Source: Variovorax sp. PAMC26660 (GTDB lineage Bacteria; Pseudomonadota; Gammaproteobacteria; Burkholderiales; Burkholderiaceae_C). From it: DNA of 64,000 bases. Location: assembly GCF_014302995.1 (NCBI RefSeq), contig NZ_CP060295.1, positions 4,083,501 to 4,147,500 on the forward strand. Direction: 5' to 3'. Made by a program: the position numbers and the translations under genes. A model generated the notes under the pieces. That model was not told the origin of the DNA. It did not search any database and worked only from the letters and a program-made list of their open reading frames with translations. This document shows, in pieces, positions 8,738-17,606 of the stretch (the first letter of the stretch is position 1; every line of letters starts with the position of its first letter).

Positions 8738-11068
8738 ATGGACACCGAATCACTTGCGGCAGTGCGCGAAGCAGCGCTGGACTACTTCGCGCGCAGCCGC
8801 GCCATCGGCAGGCGCCGCACCCGCACCGAACAACCGGACGCTGACGAGGCGCTGGGCTGGCCTGAGATCGCGGCGCTTGGCTGGCCCGGCATGCTGGCGC
8901 CTGAATCTGCGGGCGGCCTTGCGTTGGGGCTCGACGGTGCGGCAGAAATCCTGCGCGCGGCCGGCGAGCACGTGGCGCCTGAACCGCTGCTCGCGGTGGC
9001 CGGCCTCAGCGCGCTGTTGCTGGCTCGGCTGAACACGCCGGGCGCGCACGCCTTGCTCCGCGAACTGGTTGAAGGCCGCAGCCTGCCCGCACTGGCCTGG
9101 CAGGAAAGCGCGGGCGACCTGAGCGCGGTGCCGCTGGCCTGTGGTTGCGAGGTGCACGGCGCAAAGGCCGGCGGTGTGCTTCTGCAAGGCGAAAAACTCA
9201 TGGTGCTGCCCGGCGCCGCCGCCAGCGGCTGGCTGGTGTCTGCGCGCGGCGACGACGATGCGGTGCTGCTGTGGGTGCCGCGCGGCACCGAAGGCGTGAC
9301 CGAGACGCTGGTGCCGCTGGTCGATGGCAGCCAGGCGGCCAACCTGCGTTTCGAGCAGGTCGCGCTGCCGCCTGGTGCCGTGCTGGCCCAAGGGCCTGCC
9401 GCGCAAGATGCGCTGCGCCATGCGCTCGCCGCCGGCCAGATCCTGCAGGCGGCCGAGCTGCTGGGCGCGGGGCAGGCGATGCTGGCCCAGACCCTGGCGT
9501 ACCTGCGCACGCGCTCGCAGTTCGGCAAGCCCATCGGCAGCTTCCAGGCGCTGCAGCATCGCTGTGTCGACATGTTCATTCACCTCGAAGTGGCGCATGC
9601 CACCTTGAACGAGGTGCTGGCATTGGCCGCGCAGGATCTGTCGTGCAATCGGCTCGAAGCCGAGGCGAGCCGCGTGAACGCGCGTTGCACCGCAGCCGCG
9701 CTGCAGGCTTCGCGCGCGGCTGTGCAGTTGCATGGCGCCATCGGCTACACGCAGGAGTGCGACCTGAGCCTGTTCTACAAGCGCGTGCTGTGCCTTTCCG
9801 CATGGCTGGGCAACGTCACTGCGCATCAGCGCCGGCATGCCGCGTTGACGGACGAGGCCGACACGAGCGCAGGCCCGGCGGCGGCATGGACTGGCGAGTT
9901 CCCGCGACAGGCCGACTGGGCCGCGATGCCCGAGCCCGAGTTCCGCCGCATGGTGCGCGGCTTTCTGCAGCAGCGCTACCCGCAAGAACTGCGCTACCTG
10001 TCGCACCGCGCACGCTGGAGCGAGATGCGCGACTGGTACCTCACGCTGTCCGCGCAAGGCTGGATCGCACCGGCATGGCCGCAGGCGCACGGCGGCATGG
10101 GCCTGCCGGCCGACAAGCTCATCGCCTGGATCGAGGAGCTGGAGCAGTACGGCGTGGCACGCGCGCCCGACCAGGGCATCGTGATGATCGGGCCGCTGCT
10201 GATCCAGCATGGCACGCCTGAACAGCAGCAGCGCTTTCTGCCGCGCATCTTGAGCGGCGAGAACGTCTGGTGCCAGGGCTATTCCGAACCCAACGCCGGC
10301 TCCGACCTCGCGGGCCTGCGCACCGAGGCCTTGCCCGCGCGCGATGCGCAAGGCGATCACTTCATCGTCAACGGCCAGAAGATCTGGACCACGCTCGCGC
10401 AGGATGCCAACCACATCTTCATGCTGGTGCGTACCGACAAGGACGCGCGCAAGCAGGAGGGCATCAGCTTCCTGCTGTGCGACCTGCGCACGCCGGGCAT
10501 CACGGTGCGGCCGATCCACACGCTGGCGGGCGAGCCGGAGTTCTGCGAGGTGTTCTTCGACAACGTGCGCGTGCCGGCCGAGAATCTGGTTGGCAAGCTG
10601 CATGGCGGCTGGACGATCGCAAAGGCGCTGCTGGGTTTCGAGCGCATCTTTCTTGGCAGCCCCAAGCAATCGCAGTACGCACTGGGCCAGCTGGCGCGGC
10701 TGGCGCAGGCGCGACGCCTGTTTGCCGACCCGGTGTTCGCGCAGCGCTTCGCGGCGCTGCGGCTCGACGTGGCCGACCTGACCGCCGCCTACACCAGCTT
10801 TGCCGACATCGTGCGGGCCGGCAAGCCGCTGCCCGCGTCGGTGTCGCTGCTGAAGATCTGGGCCAGCGAGACCTACCACCGCATCGGCGCGCTGCTGGTC
10901 GAGGCCGGGGAAGAGCAGGGCGCCGTTGCCGGCGACCAGCTGCTCGACGGGCAGACCTTCAACGTGCTGTCGCCGCTCATCGGCTCCACGGCCGCAATGA
11001 TCTACGGCGGCACCAACGAGATACAGCGCAACATCCTCGCCCGGCAAGTCCTGGACTTACCGGCCTGA
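8738..11068 (+). CDS. Fused double acyl-CoA dehydrogenase
   Basis: A 776-residue polypeptide with two acyl-CoA dehydrogenase units in a row. The first spans about residues 1-375 (RTRSQFGKPIGSFQALQHR, LHGAIGYTQECDLSL). The second spans about 397-776 (GYSEPNAGSDLAGLRTEA, KIWTTLAQDANH, IYGGTNEIQRNIL). The first unit looks degenerate in its flavin-binding middle domain. In the second, the usual IYEGT glutamate is a glycine at about 755, but GFERIF at about 633 offers an alternative base. The frame is open upstream; ATG 8738 is chosen because homologous sequence begins there. Double-length enzymes of this type are known in actinobacterial steroid catabolism. A Bug gene follows after 44 bases. Confidence 0.88.
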   Translation: MDTESLAAVREAALDYFARSRAIGRRRTRTEQPDADEALGWPEIAALGWPGMLAPESAGGLALGLDGAAEILRAAGEHVAPEPLLAVAGLSALLLARLNTPGAHALLRELVEGRSLPALAWQESAGDLSAVPLACGCEVHGAKAGGVLLQGEKLMVLPGAAASGWLVSARGDDDAVLLWVPRGTEGVTETLVPLVDGSQAANLRFEQVALPPGAVLAQGPAAQDALRHALAAGQILQAAELLGAGQAMLAQTLAYLRTRSQFGKPIGSFQALQHRCVDMFIHLEVAHATLNEVLALAAQDLSCNRLEAEASRVNARCTAAALQASRAAVQLHGAIGYTQECDLSLFYKRVLCLSAWLGNVTAHQRRHAALTDEADTSAGPAAAWTGEFPRQADWAAMPEPEFRRMVRGFLQQRYPQELRYLSHRARWSEMRDWYLTLSAQGWIAPAWPQAHGGMGLPADKLIAWIEELEQYGVARAPDQGIVMIGPLLIQHGTPEQQQRFLPRILSGENVWCQGYSEPNAGSDLAGLRTEALPARDAQGDHFIVNGQKIWTTLAQDANHIFMLVRTDKDARKQEGISFLLCDLRTPGITVRPIHTLAGEPEFCEVFFDNVRVPAENLVGKLHGGWTIAKALLGFERIFLGSPKQSQYALGQLARLAQARRLFADPVFAQRFAALRLDVADLTAAYTSFADIVRAGKPLPASVSLLKIWASETYHRIGALLVEAGEEQGAVAGDQLLDGQTFNVLSPLIGSTAAMIYGGTNEIQRNILARQVLDLPA

Positions 11069-11112
11069 GAGATGTGAGCCGCCGAAGAAATACACAACAG
11101 GAGACATCGCCC

Positions 11113-12099
11113 ATGACACCCATCGACTTCTCGCGCCGCCACCTCATGGCTGCGCTGGCGGGCAGCGCAGCGCTTGCGGCGTTGCCTTCCCGAGCCTTCG
11201 CACAACAACCCTTGCCGTCCCTCATCAAGCTCGTGGTCGGCTATTCCGCCGGTGGCCCGGTCGATGGCGCTGCACGCCTGCTCGCGCCCGCGCTGAGCCA
11301 GGAGCTGGGCACGCAGGTCATCGTGGACAACCGGCCCGGCGCCAGCGGCTCGCTCGGTGGCGATGCGGTCGCCAAGGCCGCGCCCGATGGCGCCGTGCTG
11401 TTCTTCGGCGCGAGCCCGACCATCACCATCAACCCGAATGTGCAGCGCCACATGGCCTTCGACCCGATGAAGGACCTGACGCCCATCGCGCCGCTGGTGG
11501 ACTACACCAACGTGCTGGTGGTCAACAACGAGCTGCCCGTGCGCAGCGTGAGCGAGCTGCTGGCCTATGCGAAGGCGCGGCCCGGCAAGGTGTTCTACGG
11601 CTCGGCGGGCGTGGGCGCCTCCAACCACCTGAGCGGCGCGCTGCTGGAGAAGATGGCGGGTGTGCAGATGACGCATGTGCCCTACAAGGGCAGCGCGCCG
11701 GCATTGGCCGACGTGATGGGTGGCACCGTGACGATGATGTTCGACATCATCGCGACCTCGCGGCCCTTCATCCAGTCGGGCAGGCTGCGCGCGCTGGCCG
11801 TGACCTCGCGCCAGCGCAACCGCATGCTGCCCGATGTGCCGACCATGATCGAGTCGGGCGTGCCCGGCTACGACGTGGGCGGCTGGTTCGGTCTGTACGG
11901 CCCGGCGCGCATGGACCCGGCGCTGGTCGCGCGCATGAACGCCGCCGCGCAGAAGATGCTGGCGCGCGAAGACATCGCGCACCGGCTGCGCGATCAGGGC
12001 TACGACGTGTGGTCGGGTGCGCCGGAACTGCTGGCGACCAAGGGCGTGTCCGACCGCAAGCTCTGGGCGAGCGCGTCCAAGGGCATCGAGGCGGAATAG
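11113..12099 (+). CDS. Bug/TctC-family periplasmic carboxylate receptor, possible Tat signal
   Basis: A 328-residue Bug-family binding protein. The leader contains SRRHLM followed by a hydrophobic run and a cleavage-like AFAQQ, so it may be exported by the Tat route rather than Sec. The mature protein starts with IKLVVGYSAGGPVDGAARLL, and the second-lobe motif HVPYKGSAPAL is present. It sits between the double acyl-CoA dehydrogenase and the acyl-CoA synthetase, with only three bases before the latter, so it is likely the extracytoplasmic receptor for the acid this operon activates. This role is inferred from position. Confidence 0.93.
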   Translation: MTPIDFSRRHLMAALAGSAALAALPSRAFAQQPLPSLIKLVVGYSAGGPVDGAARLLAPALSQELGTQVIVDNRPGASGSLGGDAVAKAAPDGAVLFFGASPTITINPNVQRHMAFDPMKDLTPIAPLVDYTNVLVVNNELPVRSVSELLAYAKARPGKVFYGSAGVGASNHLSGALLEKMAGVQMTHVPYKGSAPALADVMGGTVTMMFDIIATSRPFIQSGRLRALAVTSRQRNRMLPDVPTMIESGVPGYDVGGWFGLYGPARMDPALVARMNAAAQKMLAREDIAHRLRDQGYDVWSGAPELLATKGVSDRKLWASASKGIEAE

Positions 12100-12102
12100 A
12101 CG

Positions 12103-13599
12103 ATGCAGCGTATTCATGAGTTGCTGGAGGCGCGTGCGGTCCGCACGCCCGATGCTGTCTTTCTTTTCGAGCCCACGGGCACCACGACCTATGCGGCGCT
12201 GCAGGCGATGGTCGACGTGGCCGCGCAAGACCTGCGGGACGCCGGCGTGCGCGCGACCGACCGCGTGGTGCTGGTGGCCGAGAACTGCGCCGCGCACATC
12301 GTGCTGCTCATGGCCTGCAGCCGCGTCGGCGCGTGGTCGTGCGGCGTCAATGCGCGCATGTCGCCGGGCGAGATTGCGGCGATCGTCGAGCGGGCCGATG
12401 CGCGCCTGTGCTGCTTCACGACCGGCGCTTCCGAATCGGCGGACCGGCATGCGCAGCGGGCCGGTGCGGTGCCGGCTGCATTGCCGGGCGTGATGCGCTC
12501 GGCCGTGCGCGCCGACGCACGCACGGAACCCGATGCGGCGCTGGCCGACACGGCCGCGATCATCTTCACGTCGGGCACCTCGGGCACGCCCAAGGGTGTG
12601 ATGGTGTCGCACCGAGGGTTGCTGCATTTCGGACGCGTGTCGGCCACCGTGCGCGCGCTGAATGAACGCGACCGTGCCTACGCCTTCCTGCCGATGACGC
12701 ACATCTTCGGCATCGGCACGGTGCTGATGGCTGCGCTGACTGGTGGCGCGTCATTGGTGCTGCGCAGTGCCTTTTCGCCGGCCGACATGCTGCAGGCGCT
12801 GGCCGACGAACAAGTGTCGAACCTGCTCGGGCCGCCGACCATGTACGCGCGCCTGCTGGCCCACATCGATGCGGAAAACGTGGTGCCGCGTTTTCCGCAT
12901 CTGCGCTACGTGTACACCGGCTCTGCGCCGCTCGATCCCGCGCTCAAGCAGCGGGTGGAGCGGCTGTTCGGGCAGCCACTGCACTACGGCTACGGCCTGT
13001 CGGAGTACGCCGGCTCGGTGTTCCTCACGCGCACTGAATCGCCGCGCACCGACACGGCGGCCGGCCATGCGGTGGAAGGCGGCGAGGCGCGCGTCGTTTC
13101 CCTCGACGGGCAGGACGCTGCACAAGGCGACACCGGCGAAATCTGGCTGCGCGGCCCCGGCCTGATGCTGGGCTACTTTCGCGATGCGGCGGCTACCGCA
13201 CAGGTGATGCGCCCCGGCGGCTGGTACGCCACCGGCGACCTCGGGCGCTTCGGCGAGGACGGCGCGCTGTTCGTGGTTGGGCGGTTGAAGGAAATGATCA
13301 TCCGCTCGGGTTTCAACGTCTACCCGGCCGAGATCGAGGCGGTGATCGGCCGCTTCGCCGGCGTGCACCTGTGCGCGGTGGTCGGCGTGCCGGAGGCCGA
13401 CGGCAACGAGCAGATCGTCGCCTTCGTCGAGATGAAGCTCGGCGCGGTGCTGGACGAGGCCGCCTTGCGGGTGCAGCTGGTCGAGCACCTGTCGCCCTAC
13501 AAGCGGCCGGCCCGCATCGAGGTGATCGACGCGATGCCCACCACGGCCAACGGCAAGCTGCTCAAGCGCGAGCTGCAGATGCGCGCCCGGCAGGCCTGA
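12103..13599 (+). CDS. Acyl-CoA synthetase (AMP-dependent, class I adenylate-forming)
   Basis: A 498-residue adenylate-forming enzyme that activates a carboxylic acid with ATP and CoA. The P-loop-like motif TSGTSGTPKGVMVSH (about residues 159-173), YGLSEYAGSVF, GWYATGDLGRFG and the C-terminal hinge and catalytic lysine region (MPTTANGKLLKREL) are all present. Length is normal. Its start lies three bases after the Bug stop, suggesting translational coupling. With the upstream dehydrogenase and receptor it forms an uptake, activation and oxidation unit for an unidentified acid. The N-terminal domain is compact, more like medium-chain or aryl acid ligases than long-chain ones. Confidence 0.92.
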   Translation: MQRIHELLEARAVRTPDAVFLFEPTGTTTYAALQAMVDVAAQDLRDAGVRATDRVVLVAENCAAHIVLLMACSRVGAWSCGVNARMSPGEIAAIVERADARLCCFTTGASESADRHAQRAGAVPAALPGVMRSAVRADARTEPDAALADTAAIIFTSGTSGTPKGVMVSHRGLLHFGRVSATVRALNERDRAYAFLPMTHIFGIGTVLMAALTGGASLVLRSAFSPADMLQALADEQVSNLLGPPTMYARLLAHIDAENVVPRFPHLRYVYTGSAPLDPALKQRVERLFGQPLHYGYGLSEYAGSVFLTRTESPRTDTAAGHAVEGGEARVVSLDGQDAAQGDTGEIWLRGPGLMLGYFRDAAATAQVMRPGGWYATGDLGRFGEDGALFVVGRLKEMIIRSGFNVYPAEIEAVIGRFAGVHLCAVVGVPEADGNEQIVAFVEMKLGAVLDEAALRVQLVEHLSPYKRPARIEVIDAMPTTANGKLLKRELQMRARQA

Positions 13600-13702
13600 A
13601 GGCCACCTCTCGGATATTTCCTGCAAGCAGGCGCGCTGCCGTCCTCCAGCCCGACCCCGGGGCGCGCCGCATCCTCGCGGCTTCAACAAAGGACACCACA
13701 CC

Positions 13703-13882
13703 ATGGCCGATGACCTGAGCAAGCGCGGGCCGCAGGATGCTTCCCGCATCAACGTCAACGAAGCGCACGAGGTTCGCTACTGGACGCAGGCGCTGGAGGT
13801 GAGCGAGCAGCAGTTGCGCTCGGCCATCGCCGCCGCAGGCGTCGAGGTGAAGGACGTGCGCACCTATCTCGGCAAGCCCTGA
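13703..13882 (+). CDS. DUF3606 family small protein
   Basis: A 59-residue protein recognised as DUF3606 from the pattern MADDLSKRGPQDASRINV, EVRYWTQ and the C-terminal DVRTYLGKP. Family members are short, of unknown function, and common in Comamonadaceae and Burkholderiaceae. The ATG at 13703 is preceded by an AAAGGA ribosome site (13688-13693). It stands alone between the acyl-CoA synthetase and a kinase-like gene. The 232 bases after it contain an inverted repeat CGTAGG/CCTACG (13928-13945), possibly regulatory, and nothing else I can name. Confidence 0.8.
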   Translation: MADDLSKRGPQDASRINVNEAHEVRYWTQALEVSEQQLRSAIAAAGVEVKDVRTYLGKP

Positions 13883-14114
13883 ACGACCGGGCAGGCCACG
13901 CGGCCATGCCTTTGCGGCCCAGGCCGTCGTAGGCACGTTCCTACGTCCGGCGCGGGGGGCGGGCACGATACTCGTGGCCTTCTCTCCCTCGTTTCAGGAA
14001 GTACCCCGTGACCGTGCCTTTCGTCGCCCCCAGCCCTGCAGGCCGTGCTCGCGCCCGCGCGCAGGCGTTCCCCGCATCCGGGCCGATGACCCTGCTGCCC
14101 TTGGTCGCCGCGCG

Positions 14115-14795
14115 ATGAAGTCTTCTCCCGGAGCGCGCAGCTGGATCGCCGCTGGCGTGCGCCATGAACTGCTCACGCGCGCCTTGCCGGCCTTGCGGCA
14201 CGACATGGCCGCGCCCGTCTCGGTCGTTCGCATGGCATTGCTGATGCTCAAGCGCCAGGTGAGTGCCGTCACCATCGATGCCGCTGCCTGCGAAGAGCGG
14301 GTGGCGCTGATCGACAACCAGGTGTCCGAACTGGTCCATGCGATTCGCTCGCTGCGCGATTGGGAGCTGGCCACCGCAGACGACGGCATCACGCGCAGCG
14401 CGCTGGTGGCGCAGTGCGTGAACCTGATGCGCTCGGCCTTCGACCTGCATGGCGTGTCGCTGGTGACCGACGACGCTCTCGAACCCGGGGAAGACGAACC
14501 GCGCTGGCCTTCGGGCGCCGCGCTGCGCTATCTTTTTCTGGGCGCGCTCGGCTACCTGCACGACGGTGTGGCCGAAGCGGGTGCGATCCGCATCGATGCG
14601 GACGGCCTCGATGCGCTGTGCCTGCGCGCCTTGCCGCGCGAGCCCGGCGCCACGCATGCCGTGCTCGACGCGCACCGCGCACCGCGTGCACTGGCCATCG
14701 ATGCCGTCGCGCTGCAGAACCTGGCCGAAGACCTTGGCTACACCATCACGGTGGAGCGCGACAGCGTGCGCCTCGGGCTCGCCACCGGCGGCTGA
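14115..14795 (+). CDS. Histidine-kinase-like dimerisation domain protein
   Basis: A 226-residue protein. Near the N-terminus the helix ALRHDMAAPVSVVRMALLML resembles the H-box of histidine kinase DHp domains (His-Asp followed by Pro five residues after the His). A second long helix, VALIDNQVSELVHAIRSLRD, follows. The C-terminal half looks like a degenerate GHKL ATPase fold without clear N, G1 or G2 boxes. It could be a phosphotransfer or pseudokinase protein; this is inference from weak similarity. ATG 14115 is chosen because upstream sequence in frame is Arg/Pro-rich and unlike the rest. Its 3' end overlaps the convergent topoisomerase gene by 58 bases. Confidence 0.62.
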   Translation: MKSSPGARSWIAAGVRHELLTRALPALRHDMAAPVSVVRMALLMLKRQVSAVTIDAAACEERVALIDNQVSELVHAIRSLRDWELATADDGITRSALVAQCVNLMRSAFDLHGVSLVTDDALEPGEDEPRWPSGAALRYLFLGALGYLHDGVAEAGAIRIDADGLDALCLRALPREPGATHAVLDAHRAPRALAIDAVALQNLAEDLGYTITVERDSVRLGLATGG

Positions 14796-15955
14796 GGCTT
14801 GCCGCGTCCGTTGGCCGCATGCCGCTCGCGCGCCTGGCCTTGCCGGTGCGTGCGCAGGAAGGCCAGCAGCCGGCGCTCCGCCGCATACAGCCCACGCGAT
14901 GGCCGCGCCGTGCCACGGCCGGTGATCTTCTGGAACAGGGCGGTGGTTTCTTCATCGTCCGCAAGCGCACTGCCCAGCGCCAGCACCGCCGGGTGCACAT
15001 AGGCCTTCTTGCAGACCGCCGGCGTGTTGCCGAGTTGCCTGGCAACGGCGGCCAGGATGTCCTTCGCGCTGTAGCGGTTGCCATCCGCGGCGGTGCGGCC
15101 CGGCCCGCAGGCCAGGCGCGTGAGTTCCAGCGCCTGCACCGTGCCGTGCCAAGTGCGGAAGTCCTTGGCGGTGAAGCGCTCGCCCTGTGAGGCTTCTGCG
15201 AGGTAGTCGTTGACATCGGTGGACGAGACGCTGCGCAGTTCCCCGTCGTCTTCGCCGGCGTACTGGAACAGCGCCTGTCCGGGCAGTTGCTGGCAATGCC
15301 GCACCACCCTGGCTACGCGCGGATCGTCGAGCCGGGCTTCGTGCATCACGCCGCTCTTGCCGCGAAAGCGCAGCCGCAGCGCCGCGCCTTGCACCGCCGC
15401 ATGCCGGTTGCGCAAGGTGGTCAGGCCGTAGGAGCCGTTGCTGCTCGCGTATTCCTCGTTGCCGATGCGCAGCAGCGTGGTGTCGAGCAGGCGCACCAGT
15501 GCCGCCAATACCTGGCTGCGGCCTGGCGCCTTCTGGCCCTTCTTGTCCGACTGCGGCAGCAGGTCGCGCGCCACGCGGGCACGGATGCGCGGCAGCGCGA
15601 GCGCGAAGGCTTCGAGCCGGTCGAACTTGGTCTCGTCTTTCATCACGCGCCAATCGGCGTGGTAGCGGTACTGCTTGCGTCCGCGCGCGTCGATGCCGGT
15701 GGCTTGCAGATGGCCGTTGGGCAGCGGGCAGATCCACACTTGCGTATAGGCCGGCGGAATGGCGAGCATGCGGATGCGCGAGACCTCGTCCACGTCGCGC
15801 AGCCAGTGGCCCTCGGCGTCGCGGTAGCGAAAGCGCTCGCCGTGTTTCAGGCGGTGGATGCCCGGCATGTCGGGGTTCACATGCACGAGGCCGTTGGTGA
15901 TGGGCGTCGGCTTCGACGCAGGCTTGGCGGCGGAAGGCGAGGAAGAAGCGGGCAT
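14738..15955 (-). CDS. DNA topoisomerase IB (poxvirus-like)
   Basis: A 405-residue type IB topoisomerase that relaxes DNA through a 3'-phosphotyrosine intermediate. The catalytic set is complete: R163 (LLRIGNEEY), K200 (RFRGKSG), R267 and H270 (FRTWHGT), and nucleophile Y319 (KAYVHP). The order and spacing match the Deinococcus enzyme. The N-terminal small domain carries GIHRLKHGERFRYRDAEG. The start at 15955 (MPASSSPSAAK) precedes a short Lys/Pro-rich tail. About 75 C-terminal residues beyond the catalytic Tyr form a basic tail, and the last 18 codons are read antisense to the neighbouring kinase-like gene. Confidence 0.93.
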   Translation of the reverse strand: MPASSSPSAAKPASKPTPITNGLVHVNPDMPGIHRLKHGERFRYRDAEGHWLRDVDEVSRIRMLAIPPAYTQVWICPLPNGHLQATGIDARGRKQYRYHADWRVMKDETKFDRLEAFALALPRIRARVARDLLPQSDKKGQKAPGRSQVLAALVRLLDTTLLRIGNEEYASSNGSYGLTTLRNRHAAVQGAALRLRFRGKSGVMHEARLDDPRVARVVRHCQQLPGQALFQYAGEDDGELRSVSSTDVNDYLAEASQGERFTAKDFRTWHGTVQALELTRLACGPGRTAADGNRYSAKDILAAVARQLGNTPAVCKKAYVHPAVLALGSALADDEETTALFQKITGRGTARPSRGLYAAERRLLAFLRTHRQGQARERHAANGRGKPQPPVASPRRTLSRSTVMV

Positions 15956-16110
15956 GGGCTTTGCGTCAGTGCGGTACTCCGAGCTTTTGCCTGCACCGAC
16001 AATCGCAGGCTGTAGGACGCCGCACACGTTGCCGGTGCGCTGGCTGCGCTTGTTGCCTCTGTCCTGTGTTTTCCTTTCTTCTTCTTGTCTTCTTCTTACC
16101 GAGTTCCAGA

Positions 16111-17166
16111 ATGTTCCCTCGTTGGTCTTCCTTTGGCACCCGCCTGCTGGCGCTGTGCGGCGTCGCGCTGCTTGCCACCGCCTGTGCTTCCACCTCGACT
16201 TCGCCCGCAACGACCGCGCCTGCCACGGCGGCCGTTGCGCCCGTCAAGGTCAAGGTGTTCGTCGCTGCCATGTTCGAGATCGGCAAGAACACCGGCGACC
16301 GCGCCGGCGAGTTCCAGCACTGGTACGAGCGCTACTGGATGAACACCAAGCCGATGGCCGTGCCCGGCGCGCTGCAGCCCGTGTACTGCAACGTCGACGG
16401 CGTGTGCGGCGCGGTGCTCGGCATGGGCAAGGTCAACTCGTCGTCGTCGATGCAGGCCATCCTGCTGAACCCGCAGTTCGATTTCTCGCAGGCCTATTAC
16501 GTGATCTCGGGCGTGGCCGGCACGCCGCCATCGCGCGGCACCATCGGCGAAGTGAGCTGGGCCACTTGGCTGGTGGACTACGACCTGGGCCACCGCTGGG
16601 CGCCCGAAGAAAACAAGGCCGGCGAGCCGACCTTCATGCCGCGCAAGGGCTACGAGGAATACCGCCGCTTCAAGATCAACCCCGACCTCGTGAGCTGGGC
16701 GATGAAGCTCTCGGCCGACACGCCGCTGAAGGACTCGGAATCGGCGCGCAAGTACCGTCTGCGTTACCCCGACGCCGCGGCCCGTCGCGCACCTTTTGTC
16801 GGCACCGGCACGCACATGACCGGCGACACCTTCTTCCACGGCCCCGGCATGTCGAAGCAGGCGCAGTACATCGCGAAGCTCTACGGCGCCGACGACTACG
16901 TGATCACCGAAATGGAGGCCGCCGCCATCACCCTCGTGATCAAGCGCGCGCACGGCACCGACCGGGTGATGAGTCTGCGCGGCGCGGTCAACTTCGACCA
17001 GGGCAGCCCGAAGGAAACCACGCTGCAGCATCTGGACCCGGCGCCGGGCGAGACGGCGGGTGGCTTTGCCGAGACGGTGGAGAACATCGAACTTGTCGGT
17101 AGTCGCGTGGTGGATCACATCGTGGCGAATTGGCCGCAGTGGCAGGGCGGTGTGCCGAAGCCCTGA
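16111..17166 (+). CDS. Purine nucleoside permease (NUP) family lipoprotein
   Basis: A 351-residue exported protein of the purine nucleoside permease family, which is built on a nucleoside-phosphorylase-like fold rather than membrane helices. The N-terminus is a lipoprotein signal ending LLATACAS, so it is likely anchored at the membrane. Recognisable segments include KVFVAAMFEIG, YYVISGVAGTPP, GEVSWATWLVDYDLG, GTGTHMTGDTFFHG and ITEMEAAAI. Length is normal. It is divergent from the topoisomerase gene across 155 bases and followed by the second paired-hairpin repeat. Whether it binds, transports or cleaves nucleosides cannot be told. Confidence 0.85.
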   Translation: MFPRWSSFGTRLLALCGVALLATACASTSTSPATTAPATAAVAPVKVKVFVAAMFEIGKNTGDRAGEFQHWYERYWMNTKPMAVPGALQPVYCNVDGVCGAVLGMGKVNSSSSMQAILLNPQFDFSQAYYVISGVAGTPPSRGTIGEVSWATWLVDYDLGHRWAPEENKAGEPTFMPRKGYEEYRRFKINPDLVSWAMKLSADTPLKDSESARKYRLRYPDAAARRAPFVGTGTHMTGDTFFHGPGMSKQAQYIAKLYGADDYVITEMEAAAITLVIKRAHGTDRVMSLRGAVNFDQGSPKETTLQHLDPAPGETAGGFAETVENIELVGSRVVDHIVANWPQWQGGVPKP

Positions 17167-17210
17167 ACTTCTGTTTACTAAGCCATGCGGATGCTCGTGA
17201 TGCGGGTTCA

Positions 17211-17458
17211 TTCAGGGCGGGTGCGAATGACACCAGGTGCTCCCCTCCGCGAATGTCCCCCGCTTCGCTCCTCCTTTATTTCGCTGCGGGGAGCACCTGG
17301 CGTCATTCGCACAGGGGCACGCTCTGATTGATCCTGCGATCAACGACGGCTCTGACCGCTCACGTCGATACGGGGCTCTTTTTAGCTAAATAAAGGAGGA
17401 GCGAAGCGGGGGACATTCGCAAAAAAGAGCACCGTGTCGGCGTGAGCGACGCCCTGAA
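17211..17458. repeat. Paired-hairpin interspersed repeat, copy 2
   Basis: A 248-base element bounded by a perfect nine-base inverted repeat, TTCAGGGCG (17211-17219) and CGCCCTGAA (17450-17458). Hairpin B has 25-base arms at 17221-17245 and 17288-17312 with one mismatch. Hairpin A has 27-base arms at 17357-17383 and 17422-17448 with three mismatches. The 44-base spacer includes a small hairpin TTGATC-CTGC-GATCAA. Orientation is the same as copy 3 and opposite to copy 1. It occupies most of the 440-base gap between the nucleoside-permease gene and the aspartate carbamoyltransferase gene; the rest of that gap is the promoter region of the latter. Confidence 0.92.
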
Positions 17459-17550
17459 GAACAGCGGCGCGAAGCCCGCGGCCCCGAACAGATCGTTAGA
17501 CAGGCTCTGACCGGGTTTCGGCGATAGATTGCAGAGGCAGCCTGAAAATA

Positions 17551-17563
17551 TACGCATTGCGTA
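17551..17563. promoter_or_regulatory. Perfect palindrome upstream of the HTH-aspartate carbamoyltransferase gene
   Basis: TACGCA-T-TGCGTA is a perfect six-base inverted repeat lying 43 bases before the start codon at 17607. A further half-site, GCGTA, occurs at 17590-17594. The surrounding sequence is AT-rich compared with the genome, as expected of a promoter. It is a candidate operator, possibly for the helix-turn-helix at the N-terminus of the gene product itself; that link is inferred. Confidence 0.55.
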
Positions 17564-17606
17564 AATTTCATGAAGAAATCGCGCTCATGGCGTATATTTG
17601 CGCCCC

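Noticed and set aside
8750..11047. A 765-codon minus-strand frame opposite the double acyl-CoA dehydrogenase
   Set aside because: It is a GC-driven shadow with no recognisable domain.
13631..13669. GGCGCGC/GCGCGCC inverted repeat after the acyl-CoA synthetase gene as a terminator
   Set aside because: There is no T run on either strand, and such GC palindromes are expected by chance at this base composition.
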